From Acidobacteriota bacterium (GTDB lineage: Bacteria > Acidobacteriota > Vicinamibacteria > Vicinamibacterales > 2-12-FULL-66-21), in assembly GCA_013817065.1 (NCBI GenBank), contig JACDDJ010000014.1, positions 1 through 18,054 on the forward strand: a stretch of DNA of 18,054 nt. The letters are read 5' to 3'. Within the stretch, counting starts at the first letter, position 1, and each line of letters starts with the position of its first letter. The position numbers and the translations under genes were made by a program. Below the pieces are notes generated by a model, which worked only from the letters and a program-made list of their open reading frames with translations, did no database searches and was not told where the DNA came from. This document shows positions 1-6,914 of this stretch, in pieces.

Positions 1-1
1 G

Positions 2-250
2 TACCGTGAACGCGCGCGCGAAACCGTCTTTCTCGTCTGGGACGGGGCGTCATCGGTGCACGCGCTGTCGGCCACCTGCACGCACCTCGGTTGCCAGGTC
101 CGCTGGGACGCGGAGACGACGCGTTTTCGCTGCCCGTGTCACGGCGGCGTGTTCGATGCGAACGGGCAGGTACTCGAAGGCCCGCCGCCGCGTCCGCTCG
201 ATCGTGTCGAGACGCGCGTCGAATCCGGGGCCGTAATGGTGCGTCTGTGA
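2..250 (+). CDS. Rieske [2Fe-2S] protein, C-terminal part (5' end outside window)
   Basis: Partial gene that enters from the left edge; the start codon is outside. The visible 82 residues hold both Rieske cluster-binding boxes: CTHLGC (bases 77-94) and CPCHGG (bases 131-148). The two Cys-x-His pairs (C at 77 with H at 83, C at 137 with H at 140) are arranged as in quinol:cytochrome c/plastocyanin oxidoreductases. The family transfers electrons from quinol at the Qo site to cytochrome c, with the cluster domain on the outer face of the membrane. The stop codon overlaps the GTG start of the cytochrome b-c gene by 4 bp (GTGA), so the two are probably one operon and one complex. A Rieske ferredoxin of a dioxygenase is the alternative, but the cytochrome b neighbour argues strongly against it. 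Confidence 0.93.
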   Translation, partial: YRERARETVFLVWDGASSVHALSATCTHLGCQVRWDAETTRFRCPCHGGVFDANGQVLEGPPPRPLDRVETRVESGAVMVRL

Positions 251-1827
251 GGCGGATCTTCGACTGGCTGCAGTCGCGGACCGGCTACCGCGGCGCGCGG
301 CACGCGATGCTGGAGGAAACGCTGCCGCCAGGGACGGGGTGGTTCTTCACCCTCGGCAGCATCCTGCTCGCATTGCTCGGGGTGCAGTTACTCACCGGCG
401 CATTCCTGACGCTCTACTACGCACCGACTCCCGACCACGCCTACGACAGCGTCCGCTTCATCATCAGTACGACCCCGGGCCGCCTCGTGCGCGGCCTTCA
501 CCATTACGGCTCCAGCTTCATCGTTGTTGCGATCGTCCTGCACATGGTCCGCGTCGTCATGTTCGGATCGTACAAGGCGCCACGTGAAGCGACCTGGCTC
601 TCGGGGCTCGTGCTGCTGGCGTTGATCCTGGGCTTTTCGCTGACCGGGTACCTGCTCCCGTGGGATCAGCGCGCTTACTGGGCGACGGTGGTCACGATTA
701 ACATCGCGAAGCTCACGCCTGGCGCGGGTGACCTGGTAGCGGGTCTCCTGCAGGGTGGAGTGCAGATCGGCGCCCTGACACTCACGCGCTGGTACGCGCT
801 CCATGTCATCTTCCTTCCAGCGCTTCTCCTTGGCCTGGTCGTCCTGCACATTTTCCTGATGCGGCGCCACGGCATCTCGGGCCCGGTCAGGCCCCGCCAG
901 GGTGAGGCGCTGCCGTTCTACCCGTGGCAGGCGGCACGCGACACCGCGGTGGTCTCGGTCGTCCTCGTCGCGCTGGTGGCCCTCGCGTGGAACGGCGCAC
1001 CCGCGCTCGAAGGGCCCGCGGATCCTTCGGACAACACCTACGTCCCGCGTCCCGAGTGGTACTTCCTTGGCCTGTTTCAGCTGCTCAAATACTTCCCGGG
1101 CAAGTGGGAAGTCGTCGGCACGATGATCATCCCGGGGGTGGTTGCGGTCCTGCTCGCGCTCCTGCCGTGGATCGACCGCGGTGCCGCGCGCGATCCGCGC
1201 CGCAGGCCGGTGGTCATCGGCGCTTTCGTCCTCGGTCTTGCTGCGGTCGCGGCACTGACCACGCTCGGGTGGATGGATCGGCCGAGGCCGCCGGCAGGCG
1301 GGCAGGCCAACGCGGGCTGGACGCTGCGTGAGCTTGGCGGACGGACGTTCGTCGAGCGCGGACGCTGCGCCACCTGCCATGCAGAGGATGGTTTGAGCGA
1401 ACCACTCGAGATGATGCCGTCCACCCGCGGCCCCGAGTGGCTGGCCGGCCACGTCGCCGATCCCGAGATGATCGCGCCGGGGTTGCGCGAGCCACCGGTG
1501 GCGGTCGGTGAGCGCGAATCGGCCGCGATCGTGGCGTATGTCCGCAAGCTGTCGCGCGCCTCATATCCCTCGATCGATCCGACGACCCAGACCGCTGCGG
1601 CGGTATTCGCGCGGCACTGCATCGGCTGTCACGTCGTCGATGGCGACGGTGGTGACGAAGGGCCCGAGCTGTCGACGATCGGATCGGCGCGGGATGCCGC
1701 GTTTCTGAAACGCCTCATCGCCGATCCCGAGTCGGTGAAGGCGGATGCAGAGATGCCGAGCTTCGACCGTCGGTTGAGTCCAGCCGAGCTCGACGCCATC
1801 GCGGCGTATCTTGCGAACAGGAAGTAG
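247..1827 (+). CDS. Cytochrome b6-type cytochrome b fused to two cytochrome c domains
   Basis: A 526-residue membrane protein, the quinol-oxidising core of a bc-type complex. The N-terminal part matches cytochrome b6: heme-ligand His pairs are at residues 85/99 and 186/201. The 15-residue spacing of the second pair is the b6-type spacing, not the 14 of mitochondrial cytochrome b. The LPWDQ motif follows. A subunit-IV-like part carries the Qo-site PEWY at 269-272 and about three more membrane segments. The C-terminal 160 residues contain two heme c sites, CATCH (374-378) and CIGCH (458-462); Met503 in AEMPSF is the likely axial ligand of the second. No clear Met ligand was found for the first. 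The GTG start at 247 overlaps the Rieske stop and precedes the conserved amphipathic N-terminus; a more upstream start would read through the Rieske gene in another frame. Residue 35, where b6 has the Cys that binds heme ci, is Thr. Confidence 0.93.
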   Translation: MRRIFDWLQSRTGYRGARHAMLEETLPPGTGWFFTLGSILLALLGVQLLTGAFLTLYYAPTPDHAYDSVRFIISTTPGRLVRGLHHYGSSFIVVAIVLHMVRVVMFGSYKAPREATWLSGLVLLALILGFSLTGYLLPWDQRAYWATVVTINIAKLTPGAGDLVAGLLQGGVQIGALTLTRWYALHVIFLPALLLGLVVLHIFLMRRHGISGPVRPRQGEALPFYPWQAARDTAVVSVVLVALVALAWNGAPALEGPADPSDNTYVPRPEWYFLGLFQLLKYFPGKWEVVGTMIIPGVVAVLLALLPWIDRGAARDPRRRPVVIGAFVLGLAAVAALTTLGWMDRPRPPAGGQANAGWTLRELGGRTFVERGRCATCHAEDGLSEPLEMMPSTRGPEWLAGHVADPEMIAPGLREPPVAVGERESAAIVAYVRKLSRASYPSIDPTTQTAAAVFARHCIGCHVVDGDGGDEGPELSTIGSARDAAFLKRLIADPESVKADAEMPSFDRRLSPAELDAIAAYLANRK

Positions 1828-1851
1828 CGGGAGACGTATGATTTCGACGGG

Positions 1852-3378
1852 ATGACACTCAATCCGTTTCACGATGGACTCCGCATCGAGCCGTCGCCCG
1901 GCGCCGTCGCGCTGGTCATCTTCGGCGCCTCCGGCGATCTCACGAAGCGCAAACTGCTACCCGCGATTTACCAGCTCACCCGCCTGCACCGATTGCCGCC
2001 GCGCCTGGCCGTCGTTGGCGTTGCCAACAGTCCGCTCGGCGACGAGGGCTTTCGCAAGGTCATGGCCGAGAGTCTCGAGGAGTTCGCTCGCGTCGAAGGT
2101 CCGGACGAAGTCGCCGACTCACTCGCGCGCAACCTGCACTATCTCGAGGGCGACCTCACGGATGCCGACTTGTACCGACGCCTCGAGTCGAAGCTCGCCG
2201 AGGTGTCGCCTGGCGCCGGCGTCCTCTTCTACCTCGCGATTCCGCCGTCGCTCGGCCCCGCGGTGACGACGCACCTCGGCGCGGTCGGGCTGTCGCGCGA
2301 GCAGGACCAGGGTCAGTGGCGCCGGATCATTGTCGAGAAGCCGTTCGGAACAGATTTGGCGAGCGCGAGGTCGCTCAATCAGCTGCTGCACGACCACTTC
2401 GACGAAGAACAGATCTTCAGGATCGATCACTACCTGGGCAAAGAGACGGTCCAGAACCTGATGGTCTTCCGATTCGCCAACGGGATGTTCGAGCCGATCT
2501 GGAACCGGCGCTACATCGATCACGTGCAGATCACCGCCGCTGAGACCGTCGGCGTCGAGCAGCGCGCTGGCTACTACGACTCGGCTGGCGCGCTTCGCGA
2601 CATGGTCCAGAACCACTTGATGCAGCTGCTCACGCTAATTGCGATGGAGCCGCCGGTCGCCTTCACTGCCGAGAGCGTCCGCGATCGCAAGATGGACGCG
2701 CTGCGGTCGGTGCAGCCGATCATCAACCCGGCGACCGGAGAAGGACTGGACGCCATCGTTCGCGCGCAGTATGCCGATGGCTGGGTGGATGGTCATGTCG
2801 TGCCCGGGTATTGCGATGAGCCCGGCGTGAACAAGGCGTCGACGACCGAGACCTTCGTCGCGTTGAAGGTGCAGCTGGACAGCTGGCGTTGGGCGGGTGT
2901 GCCTTTTTACCTGCGCACGGCGAAGCGCCTGCCGAAGCGCGTGACGGAGATCGCGATCCAGTTCAAGCGCCCGCCGCTGCAGATCTTCAAGCAGGTGAGT
3001 CCAACGCCCGTGGCGTCCAACCTGCTGATCATCAACGTCCAGCCTGATGAAGGGATCTCACTGCGCTTCGAAGCGAAGCTGCCAAGTACGCGGATGCAAC
3101 TCGCGCCGGTGATGATGAACTTCCGATATGGATCGACATTCGGCGGTGAGGTTCCGGAGGCGTATGAGACCTTGCTGCTCGACGCGCTGATCGGCGATCC
3201 GACCCTGTTTGCCCGCCACGACTTCGTTGAGGCGTCATGGGCGCTCATCTCGCCGATCCACCAGGCGTGGGCTGCGCACAAGGCGACCGGGATCCCGACC
3301 TACGAAGCCGGCGAGTGGGGCCCGGCCGAGGCGCACGCCTTGATCAACGCAGATGGTTACCGCTGGAGGACGCAGTGA
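1852..3378 (+). CDS. zwf: Glucose-6-phosphate 1-dehydrogenase
   Basis: A 508-residue enzyme, the normal length for the family. It oxidises glucose 6-phosphate to 6-phosphogluconolactone with NADP(+), the first step of the oxidative pentose-phosphate pathway, in the cytoplasm. The Rossmann nucleotide-binding motif GASGDLTKRKL is at residues 25-35. The signature RIDHYLGKE, with the substrate-binding Lys and catalytic-region His, is at 190-198, and DMVQNHLMQLL follows. The ATG at 1852 gives the expected N-terminus just before the Rossmann fold. It has no Shine-Dalgarno at normal distance; a GGGAG at 1829-1833 instead serves a five-codon reading frame (1838-1855) whose stop overlaps this start. 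It lies 24 bp after the cytochrome gene and overlaps the opcA-like gene by 4 bp. Confidence 0.97.
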   Translation: MTLNPFHDGLRIEPSPGAVALVIFGASGDLTKRKLLPAIYQLTRLHRLPPRLAVVGVANSPLGDEGFRKVMAESLEEFARVEGPDEVADSLARNLHYLEGDLTDADLYRRLESKLAEVSPGAGVLFYLAIPPSLGPAVTTHLGAVGLSREQDQGQWRRIIVEKPFGTDLASARSLNQLLHDHFDEEQIFRIDHYLGKETVQNLMVFRFANGMFEPIWNRRYIDHVQITAAETVGVEQRAGYYDSAGALRDMVQNHLMQLLTLIAMEPPVAFTAESVRDRKMDALRSVQPIINPATGEGLDAIVRAQYADGWVDGHVVPGYCDEPGVNKASTTETFVALKVQLDSWRWAGVPFYLRTAKRLPKRVTEIAIQFKRPPLQIFKQVSPTPVASNLLIINVQPDEGISLRFEAKLPSTRMQLAPVMMNFRYGSTFGGEVPEAYETLLLDALIGDPTLFARHDFVEASWALISPIHQAWAAHKATGIPTYEAGEWGPAEAHALINADGYRWRTQ

Positions 3379-4208
3379 AAGCGGCGACGGTCAGGGCGGA
3401 AAGCTCCACCCTTGTCGCGGTTGCATCCAGCGCGGCGCTCGAGGACGTCCACACCGCGGTCGAGACCCTGGTCCGCACGTCGGGCGTTCGGCCGATCGTC
3501 GTGACCCTTGGAGCGAATCCTGAGCCGGTTCTGGTCCATCGCGATCGGACCGCCGTGCTCGAAGGCCTCCTGCCGCGATACCTGAATAACGCCGTCGCAT
3601 CGCTGCGGCTTTCCAGCCTGCCGGCGGTGGCCTGGTGGCGCGAGCCGTCGACCCAAGGTCTCGCGGAACTTGGTGAGTTGGTGGACCGTGTGGTGCTCGA
3701 CGTCGAGGATCCATCGGCCGTCTGGAGCATGGTGCCGCAGTTGGCCGCCCGGACGGCGGTGAGCGATCTGCGGTGGGCGCGACTGACCCGCTGGCGAGAC
3801 CTGTTTGCGCAGTTCTTCGATCTGCCCGAGGTCCGCGATCGTGCCGGCGCGTTTTCGCGGCTCACCATCACGGCGCGCGATCGGGCTGGAGCACGGTTGT
3901 TCGCGGGCTGGATCGTCTCGCGACTGCCTGGTGGCGAGCGCCTGGATGTGTCGATTGCTCCCGAGGCCAGCGCGGTCCCGATCCGCTCACTGCAGCTGAC
4001 GGCTGACGGCATGACCTTGTCGCTACGATTGCTGTCGAGTGACGTCTGCATCGAGACAGTGGTCGCGCGGCCGGGAGCCGCGCCTGCGTCGCGCGTCGTG
4101 GCGATGGGTGATCAGGGCCTCGCCGCGTTGATGGGGCAGGAACTGCGAGTGCGGTCCCGCGACCAGGCATTCGAGGACGCCATTGCGGCAGCGGAAGGGA
4201 TTCCATGA
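3375..4208 (+). CDS. opcA: OpcA-like glucose-6-phosphate dehydrogenase assembly protein
   Basis: A 277-residue protein resembling OpcA, which in cyanobacteria and actinobacteria binds glucose-6-phosphate dehydrogenase and promotes its active oligomer. Recognisable features are the LPAVAWWR segment (compare LP-x-WW in OpcA) and the RWARLTRWRDLFAQFFD segment, which matches the family's conserved core. No catalytic motif is seen, consistent with an accessory role. The GTG start at 3375 overlaps the zwf stop (GTGA) and has GGAGGA at 3365-3370 at good distance. Its own stop overlaps the gnd start (ATGA). This position between zwf and gnd is strong support for the assignment. The protein is at the short end of the family, and cyanobacterial OpcA is clearly longer. 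Confidence 0.85.
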   Translation: MKAATVRAESSTLVAVASSAALEDVHTAVETLVRTSGVRPIVVTLGANPEPVLVHRDRTAVLEGLLPRYLNNAVASLRLSSLPAVAWWREPSTQGLAELGELVDRVVLDVEDPSAVWSMVPQLAARTAVSDLRWARLTRWRDLFAQFFDLPEVRDRAGAFSRLTITARDRAGARLFAGWIVSRLPGGERLDVSIAPEASAVPIRSLQLTADGMTLSLRLLSSDVCIETVVARPGAAPASRVVAMGDQGLAALMGQELRVRSRDQAFEDAIAAAEGIP

Positions 4209-5605
4209 ACAAAGCTGCGTTCGGAGTGATCGGTCTGGGCACGATGGGGCGCAATCTTGCGCTCAACATCGAGTCACGAGGGGTCGCGGTTGCCGTGTGG
4301 AACCGCGAGCAGGAGTGGACGGACCGCTTCGTCGGCGAGAACGCGGGCAAGGCCTTCACCGGCACCGCGTCGCTGGAAGCGCTCATCGAAACGGTGGAAC
4401 ACCCACGCCGGATCCTGATGATGATCCCGGCCGGAGCGCCGGTCGACGAGATGCTCGAACGCCTGCAGCCGCTGCTCCAGCGTGGTGACGTGCTGATCGA
4501 CGGCGGTAACTCCTGGTTCGAAGACACCGCGCGCCGTGAGCAGGCGCTGCGCGTCGACGGGATCCATTTCGTCGGCTGCGGCGTGTCTGGTGGTGAGGAC
4601 GGCGCACGTAACGGTCCGTCACTCATGCCCGGCGGCTCCACCGTCGCGTGGACCTTGCTGCAGCCGGTTCTCGAGGCAATCGCCGCGCGCACCGAAGCCG
4701 GGCCGTGCGTGACGCACGTCGGTCCAGGCGGGGCTGGTCATTTCGTCAAGACGGTTCACAACGGCATCGAGTACGCCGACATGCAGTTGATCGCGGAGAG
4801 CTGGGACCTGATGCGCCGGGGATGCGGCATGTCGGCCGCGGAGACCGCCGAGGTCTTCGCGGCGTGGAACAAAGGACCGCTCGAGTCGTTCCTGATCGAG
4901 CTCTCGGCCCAGCTCTGTCGCGTGAAGGATCCCGTCAGCGGCCAGCCTCTCGTCGACCTCGTTCTCGATAAGGCCGGTCAGAAGGGAACGGGCAAATGGA
5001 CCGTCCAGGCCGCGCTCGAGATCGGTATTGCGGTGCCGACAATCGCGGCCGCGCTCGATGCTCGCGTGCTCTCGAGTCTCAAAGAGGAACGGGTCGCGGC
5101 CGCGACGGTGCTGGCCGGGCCCCAGGTGCAGGCAGGTGCGGCGGGCGAGGAACTGCTCCGGGATCTCCCTGCCGCACTGTACGCGGCGCGGATTTGCGTC
5201 TATGCGCAGGGGTTCGCGCTGATCAGCGGGGCGTCGCGGATCCACGAGTGGAGGATCGACATCGCCGAGGTTGCACGTATCTGGAAGGCCGGCTGCATCA
5301 TCCGCGCTCGTCTTCTCGATCCGCTGCGCCGGGCGTTCTCGTCGACGCCGGGGCTGCCGAACGCCCTGCTCGATCCCTCGATGGCGCGTGCCGTTGCCGA
5401 TGCGCAATCATCGTGGCGTCGCGTCATCAGCCGTGGCGTCGCCGACGGAATCCCGGTGCCGGCCCACGCGACCGCGCTCGCCTACTACGACAGCTATCGC
5501 TCGGCGCGTTTGCCTCAAAACCTTACACAGGCGCAGCGCGATGCCTTTGGCGCCCATACCTACGAGCGAATCGACCAGCCCGGCAAACAGCATTCTGATT
5601 GGTAG
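4205..5605 (+). CDS. gnd: 6-phosphogluconate dehydrogenase, decarboxylating
   Basis: A 466-residue enzyme of normal length for the family. It converts 6-phosphogluconate and NADP(+) to ribulose 5-phosphate, CO2 and NADPH. The dinucleotide-binding GLGTMGRNLALN starts at residue 10. The substrate motif GVSGGEDGARNGPSLMPGG is near 127-145. The catalytic segment GHFVKTVHNGIEYADMQL contains Lys182. QKGTGKWT and the C-terminal QAQRDAFGAHTYER tail, which reaches into the partner active site in the dimer, are also present. The ATG overlaps the opcA-like stop by 4 bp, and GAAGGGA lies just upstream. With zwf it supplies two NADPH-producing steps; no 6-phosphogluconolactonase gene is in this operon. 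Confidence 0.97.
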   Translation: MNKAAFGVIGLGTMGRNLALNIESRGVAVAVWNREQEWTDRFVGENAGKAFTGTASLEALIETVEHPRRILMMIPAGAPVDEMLERLQPLLQRGDVLIDGGNSWFEDTARREQALRVDGIHFVGCGVSGGEDGARNGPSLMPGGSTVAWTLLQPVLEAIAARTEAGPCVTHVGPGGAGHFVKTVHNGIEYADMQLIAESWDLMRRGCGMSAAETAEVFAAWNKGPLESFLIELSAQLCRVKDPVSGQPLVDLVLDKAGQKGTGKWTVQAALEIGIAVPTIAAALDARVLSSLKEERVAAATVLAGPQVQAGAAGEELLRDLPAALYAARICVYAQGFALISGASRIHEWRIDIAEVARIWKAGCIIRARLLDPLRRAFSSTPGLPNALLDPSMARAVADAQSSWRRVISRGVADGIPVPAHATALAYYDSYRSARLPQNLTQAQRDAFGAHTYERIDQPGKQHSDW

Positions 5606-5608
5606 CTG

Positions 5609-5648
5609 CGGCCCTCTGCTTGCAACGCCGGTAATGATTACCTATCAA
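5609..5648 (+). promoter_or_regulatory. Candidate promoter of the CBS-domain gene (sigma54-like or sigma70-like)
   Basis: Two readings overlap here. A sigma54-like -24/-12 element lies at 5609-5624: GG at 5610-5611, GC at 5622-5623 with the required 10 bp between them, and a complete TTGCA -12 block. A sigma70-like pair is TTGCAA at 5620-5625 and TATCAA at 5643-5648 with a 17-bp spacer (4 of 6 matches each). Either would start transcription before the CBS gene at 5667. The gap between gnd and the CBS gene is only 61 bp, so the gene may also be read from upstream. Both elements were found by eye. Confidence 0.35.
5630..5642. promoter_or_regulatory. Perfect 13-bp palindrome, candidate operator
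   Basis: GGTAATGATTACC reads identically on both strands around a central G (two 6-bp arms). It is AT-richer than its surroundings. It lies inside the spacer of the sigma70-like promoter, or across the expected start site of the sigma54-like promoter, both typical operator positions. No regulator is identified. It could also form a weak hairpin in RNA, but it has no U-tract and is too short for a terminator. Confidence 0.4.
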
Positions 5649-5666
5649 ACGCTGGAGGAAACGTAG

Positions 5667-6110
5667 ATGGCGAACTGTAGTGAAGTGATGACGCGGGAGC
5701 CGGCGTGCTGCGAGCCGGGTGATTCAATCAGCCGCGTTGCCGGGATCATGAAGCGCGAGGACGTCGGCTCGGTCCCCGTCGTCGAGTCCCACGAAGACAA
5801 GAAGCTGATCGGCATTGTGACGGATCGCGATCTCGTCGTTAAGGTCCTCGCCGAGGGCGCCGACATGGAGCGGTCGACCGTGCGTGATGCGATGACGCCT
5901 GATCCGGCCAGCTGCCGCGAGAACGATCCGATCGAGAAGGCGGTCAAGCTCATGAGCGAGAGGCAGGTTCGCCGCATGCCGATCGTGGATGATCAGGGCC
6001 GCCTCTCCGGGATCATCGCCCAGGCTGACGTCGCGACTCGGGTCAGCCAGGATGCGACGACAGGCGAGCTCGTCGAAGCTATCTCCGAGCCTGGCACGAC
6101 TCGTCAGTGA
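5667..6110 (+). CDS. Stand-alone two-CBS-domain protein
   Basis: A 147-residue cytoplasmic protein made almost entirely of a CBS pair (Bateman module). The first CBS domain covers roughly residues 7-65 (VMTREPACCEPGDSI to GIVTDRDLV); the second covers about 74-130 (AMTPDPASC to SGIIAQADVA). Such modules bind adenine nucleotides or S-adenosylmethionine and report energy state, but the ligand cannot be read from sequence. There is no attached catalytic, channel or DNA-binding domain, so it must act through a partner. The ATG at 5667 has a strong GGAGGAA (5654-5660) six bases upstream. It sits between the NADPH operon and the gvp locus, and a separate promoter follows it, so membership in the gvp locus is unproven. 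Confidence 0.9.
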   Translation: MANCSEVMTREPACCEPGDSISRVAGIMKREDVGSVPVVESHEDKKLIGIVTDRDLVVKVLAEGADMERSTVRDAMTPDPASCRENDPIEKAVKLMSERQVRRMPIVDDQGRLSGIIAQADVATRVSQDATTGELVEAISEPGTTRQ

Positions 6111-6131
6111 CACGGCAAGCGGGCAAGGGCC

Positions 6132-6149
6132 AACTCAGCAGTAACTCAG
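6132..6149. repeat. Direct repeat of AACTCAG, 11-bp period, upstream of the gvp promoter
   Basis: AACTCAG occurs at 6132-6138 and again at 6143-6149, one helical turn apart, and a third related copy in opposite orientation (TTGAGTT) lies at 6183-6189 touching the candidate -10 box. The pair lies about 16-33 bp before the candidate -35 box, a usual activator position. Similarly GGCAAG at 6114-6119 and 6122-6127 reappears inverted as CTTGCC at 6197-6202. The regulator is unknown; the only response regulator in the window has no DNA-binding domain. Confidence 0.4.
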
Positions 6150-6190
6150 GGAGACCTCGGCAGGTTGAATGCCTATTTCTCCTTGAGTTA
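6142..6190. repeat. Long nested inverted repeat in the gvp leader region
   Basis: TAACTCAGGGAG (6142-6153) pairs with CTCCTTGAGTTA (6179-6190) over 12 bp with a single G-T wobble. Inside it GGCA (6159-6162) pairs with TGCC (6170-6173). There is no T-run after the second arm, so it is not a standard intrinsic terminator for the CBS gene. The outer arm overlaps the candidate -10 box of the gvp promoter, so it is more likely an operator pair, although a terminating hairpin for transcription from upstream cannot be excluded. Confidence 0.45.
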
Positions 6191-6194
6191 TAGT
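6165..6194 (+). promoter_or_regulatory. Candidate sigma70-type promoter of the gvp operon
   Basis: TTGAAT at 6165-6170 and TATAGT at 6189-6194 are separated by 18 bp; the -10 box matches the consensus at 5 of 6 positions. Transcription would start near 6201, only a few bases before the ATG at 6205. No Shine-Dalgarno precedes that ATG, so the first gvp message may be leaderless or nearly so. This is the longest gap (94 bp) before the locus, which fits the main promoter lying here. Confidence 0.45.
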
Positions 6195-6204
6195 CACTTG
6201 CCAC

Positions 6205-6534
6205 ATGGCTCTCGACCTCCCACCCTCCCATCATCGCGCCAGCGGACTTGTTGACGTACTCGACCGCGTACTCGACAAAGGGTTGGTTATCGCCGGCGAC
6301 ATTAAGGTGTCGCTCGCGGAAGTCGAGCTCCTCACGATCAGAATCCGACTACTCATCTGCTCCTTGGACAAGGCACAAGAGATTGGTCTGGACTGGTGGA
6401 GATACGACCGCGAGCTGTCTCCGGGCGGACGCCGCGAGACGCTCGCCGACAATGAAGAGCTTCGCGCACAGATGCGGCGCCTGGAAGAGCGCGTAGCGGC
6501 ACTGACACCCAAGAAACCCGCACGGCGCCGGTAG
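6205..6534 (+). CDS. gvpJ: GvpJ-like gas vesicle protein (GvpA/J/M/S family)
   Basis: A 109-residue protein with the hydrophobic GvpA-family core at about residues 12-68: VDVLDRVLDKGLVIAGDIKV, then VELLTIRIRLLICSLDKAQE and GLDWW. The DWW ending and the IRIRLL strand resemble GvpJ-type minor proteins (as in Bacillus and actinobacterial clusters) more than the main wall protein. GvpJ is a minor component thought to help nucleate or shape the vesicle tips. After residue 85 the protein continues as a short leucine-heptad helix (NEELRAQMRRLEERVAAL) and ends in the basic KKPARRR. No Shine-Dalgarno is visible before the ATG. It is the first gene after the candidate promoter, and gvpA follows by 35 bp. 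GvpS is the alternative name within the family. Confidence 0.85.
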   Translation: MALDLPPSHHRASGLVDVLDRVLDKGLVIAGDIKVSLAEVELLTIRIRLLICSLDKAQEIGLDWWRYDRELSPGGRRETLADNEELRAQMRRLEERVAALTPKKPARRR

Positions 6535-6569
6535 CCAGGCCCGGGTACCTCGCAGAGGCAGGAGCAGAG

Positions 6570-6911
6570 ATGCCAGTTCAACGAGAGCAGGGCGGCAGTA
6601 GTCTCATCGACGTTCTAGATCGCGTTCTCGACAAAGGGATCGTCATTGACGCATGGGTGAGGGTGTCGCTGGTCGGCATCGACCTGATCACAGTTGAAGC
6701 CCGGGTTGTCGTTGCATCCATTGATACCTATCTGAAATACTCCGAGGCCGTAGGGCAGGTCTCGCCGGGGTCAAGACCGCTCGCCGAGCCCACCGCCGCG
6801 CACCAGAGCGTCCTTGCCGAGAACGTGCAGCTCCGCGCCGAACTCGCCGCAGTCAAGGGAGCCCGCGCCCGCCCCCGCACGGTTGCCCGCCGCAAGACAC
6901 TCAAGGGCTAA
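6570..6911 (+). CDS. gvpA: GvpA-like gas vesicle wall protein with C-terminal extension
   Basis: A 113-residue protein. Residues 10-66 match the main gas vesicle wall protein GvpA closely: LIDVLDRVLDKGIVIDAWVR, SLVGIDLITVEARVVVASID and TYLKYSEAVG. GvpA monomers stack into the ribbed, gas-permeable shell. Typical GvpA ends soon after this core at about 70 residues; here about 45 more follow, with a predicted helix (VLAENVQLRAELAAVKG) and a strongly basic end (RARPRTVARRKTLKG). The ATG has AGGAG at 6560-6564 in good position. It is the only GvpA-type wall gene in the window, so if this locus makes vesicles the extended protein is either the wall itself or an outside copy is used. Strong family assignment; the consequence of the tail is inference. 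Confidence 0.9.
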   Translation: MPVQREQGGSSLIDVLDRVLDKGIVIDAWVRVSLVGIDLITVEARVVVASIDTYLKYSEAVGQVSPGSRPLAEPTAAHQSVLAENVQLRAELAAVKGARARPRTVARRKTLKG

Positions 6912-6914
6912 GAC

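Noticed and set aside
56..250. GTG at 56 as the start of a tiny Rieske protein
   Set aside because: The frame is open to the left edge and encodes the usual strand before the cluster-binding loop, so the gene simply enters from outside the window.
388..1452. Open frame of about 350 codons on the minus strand
   Set aside because: Fully antisense to the cytochrome b-c gene; Arg-rich and without recognisable motifs.
6142..6190. Intrinsic terminator of the CBS gene
   Set aside because: No T-run follows, the loop is long, and the second arm overlaps the best -10 box, so a regulatory reading fits better.
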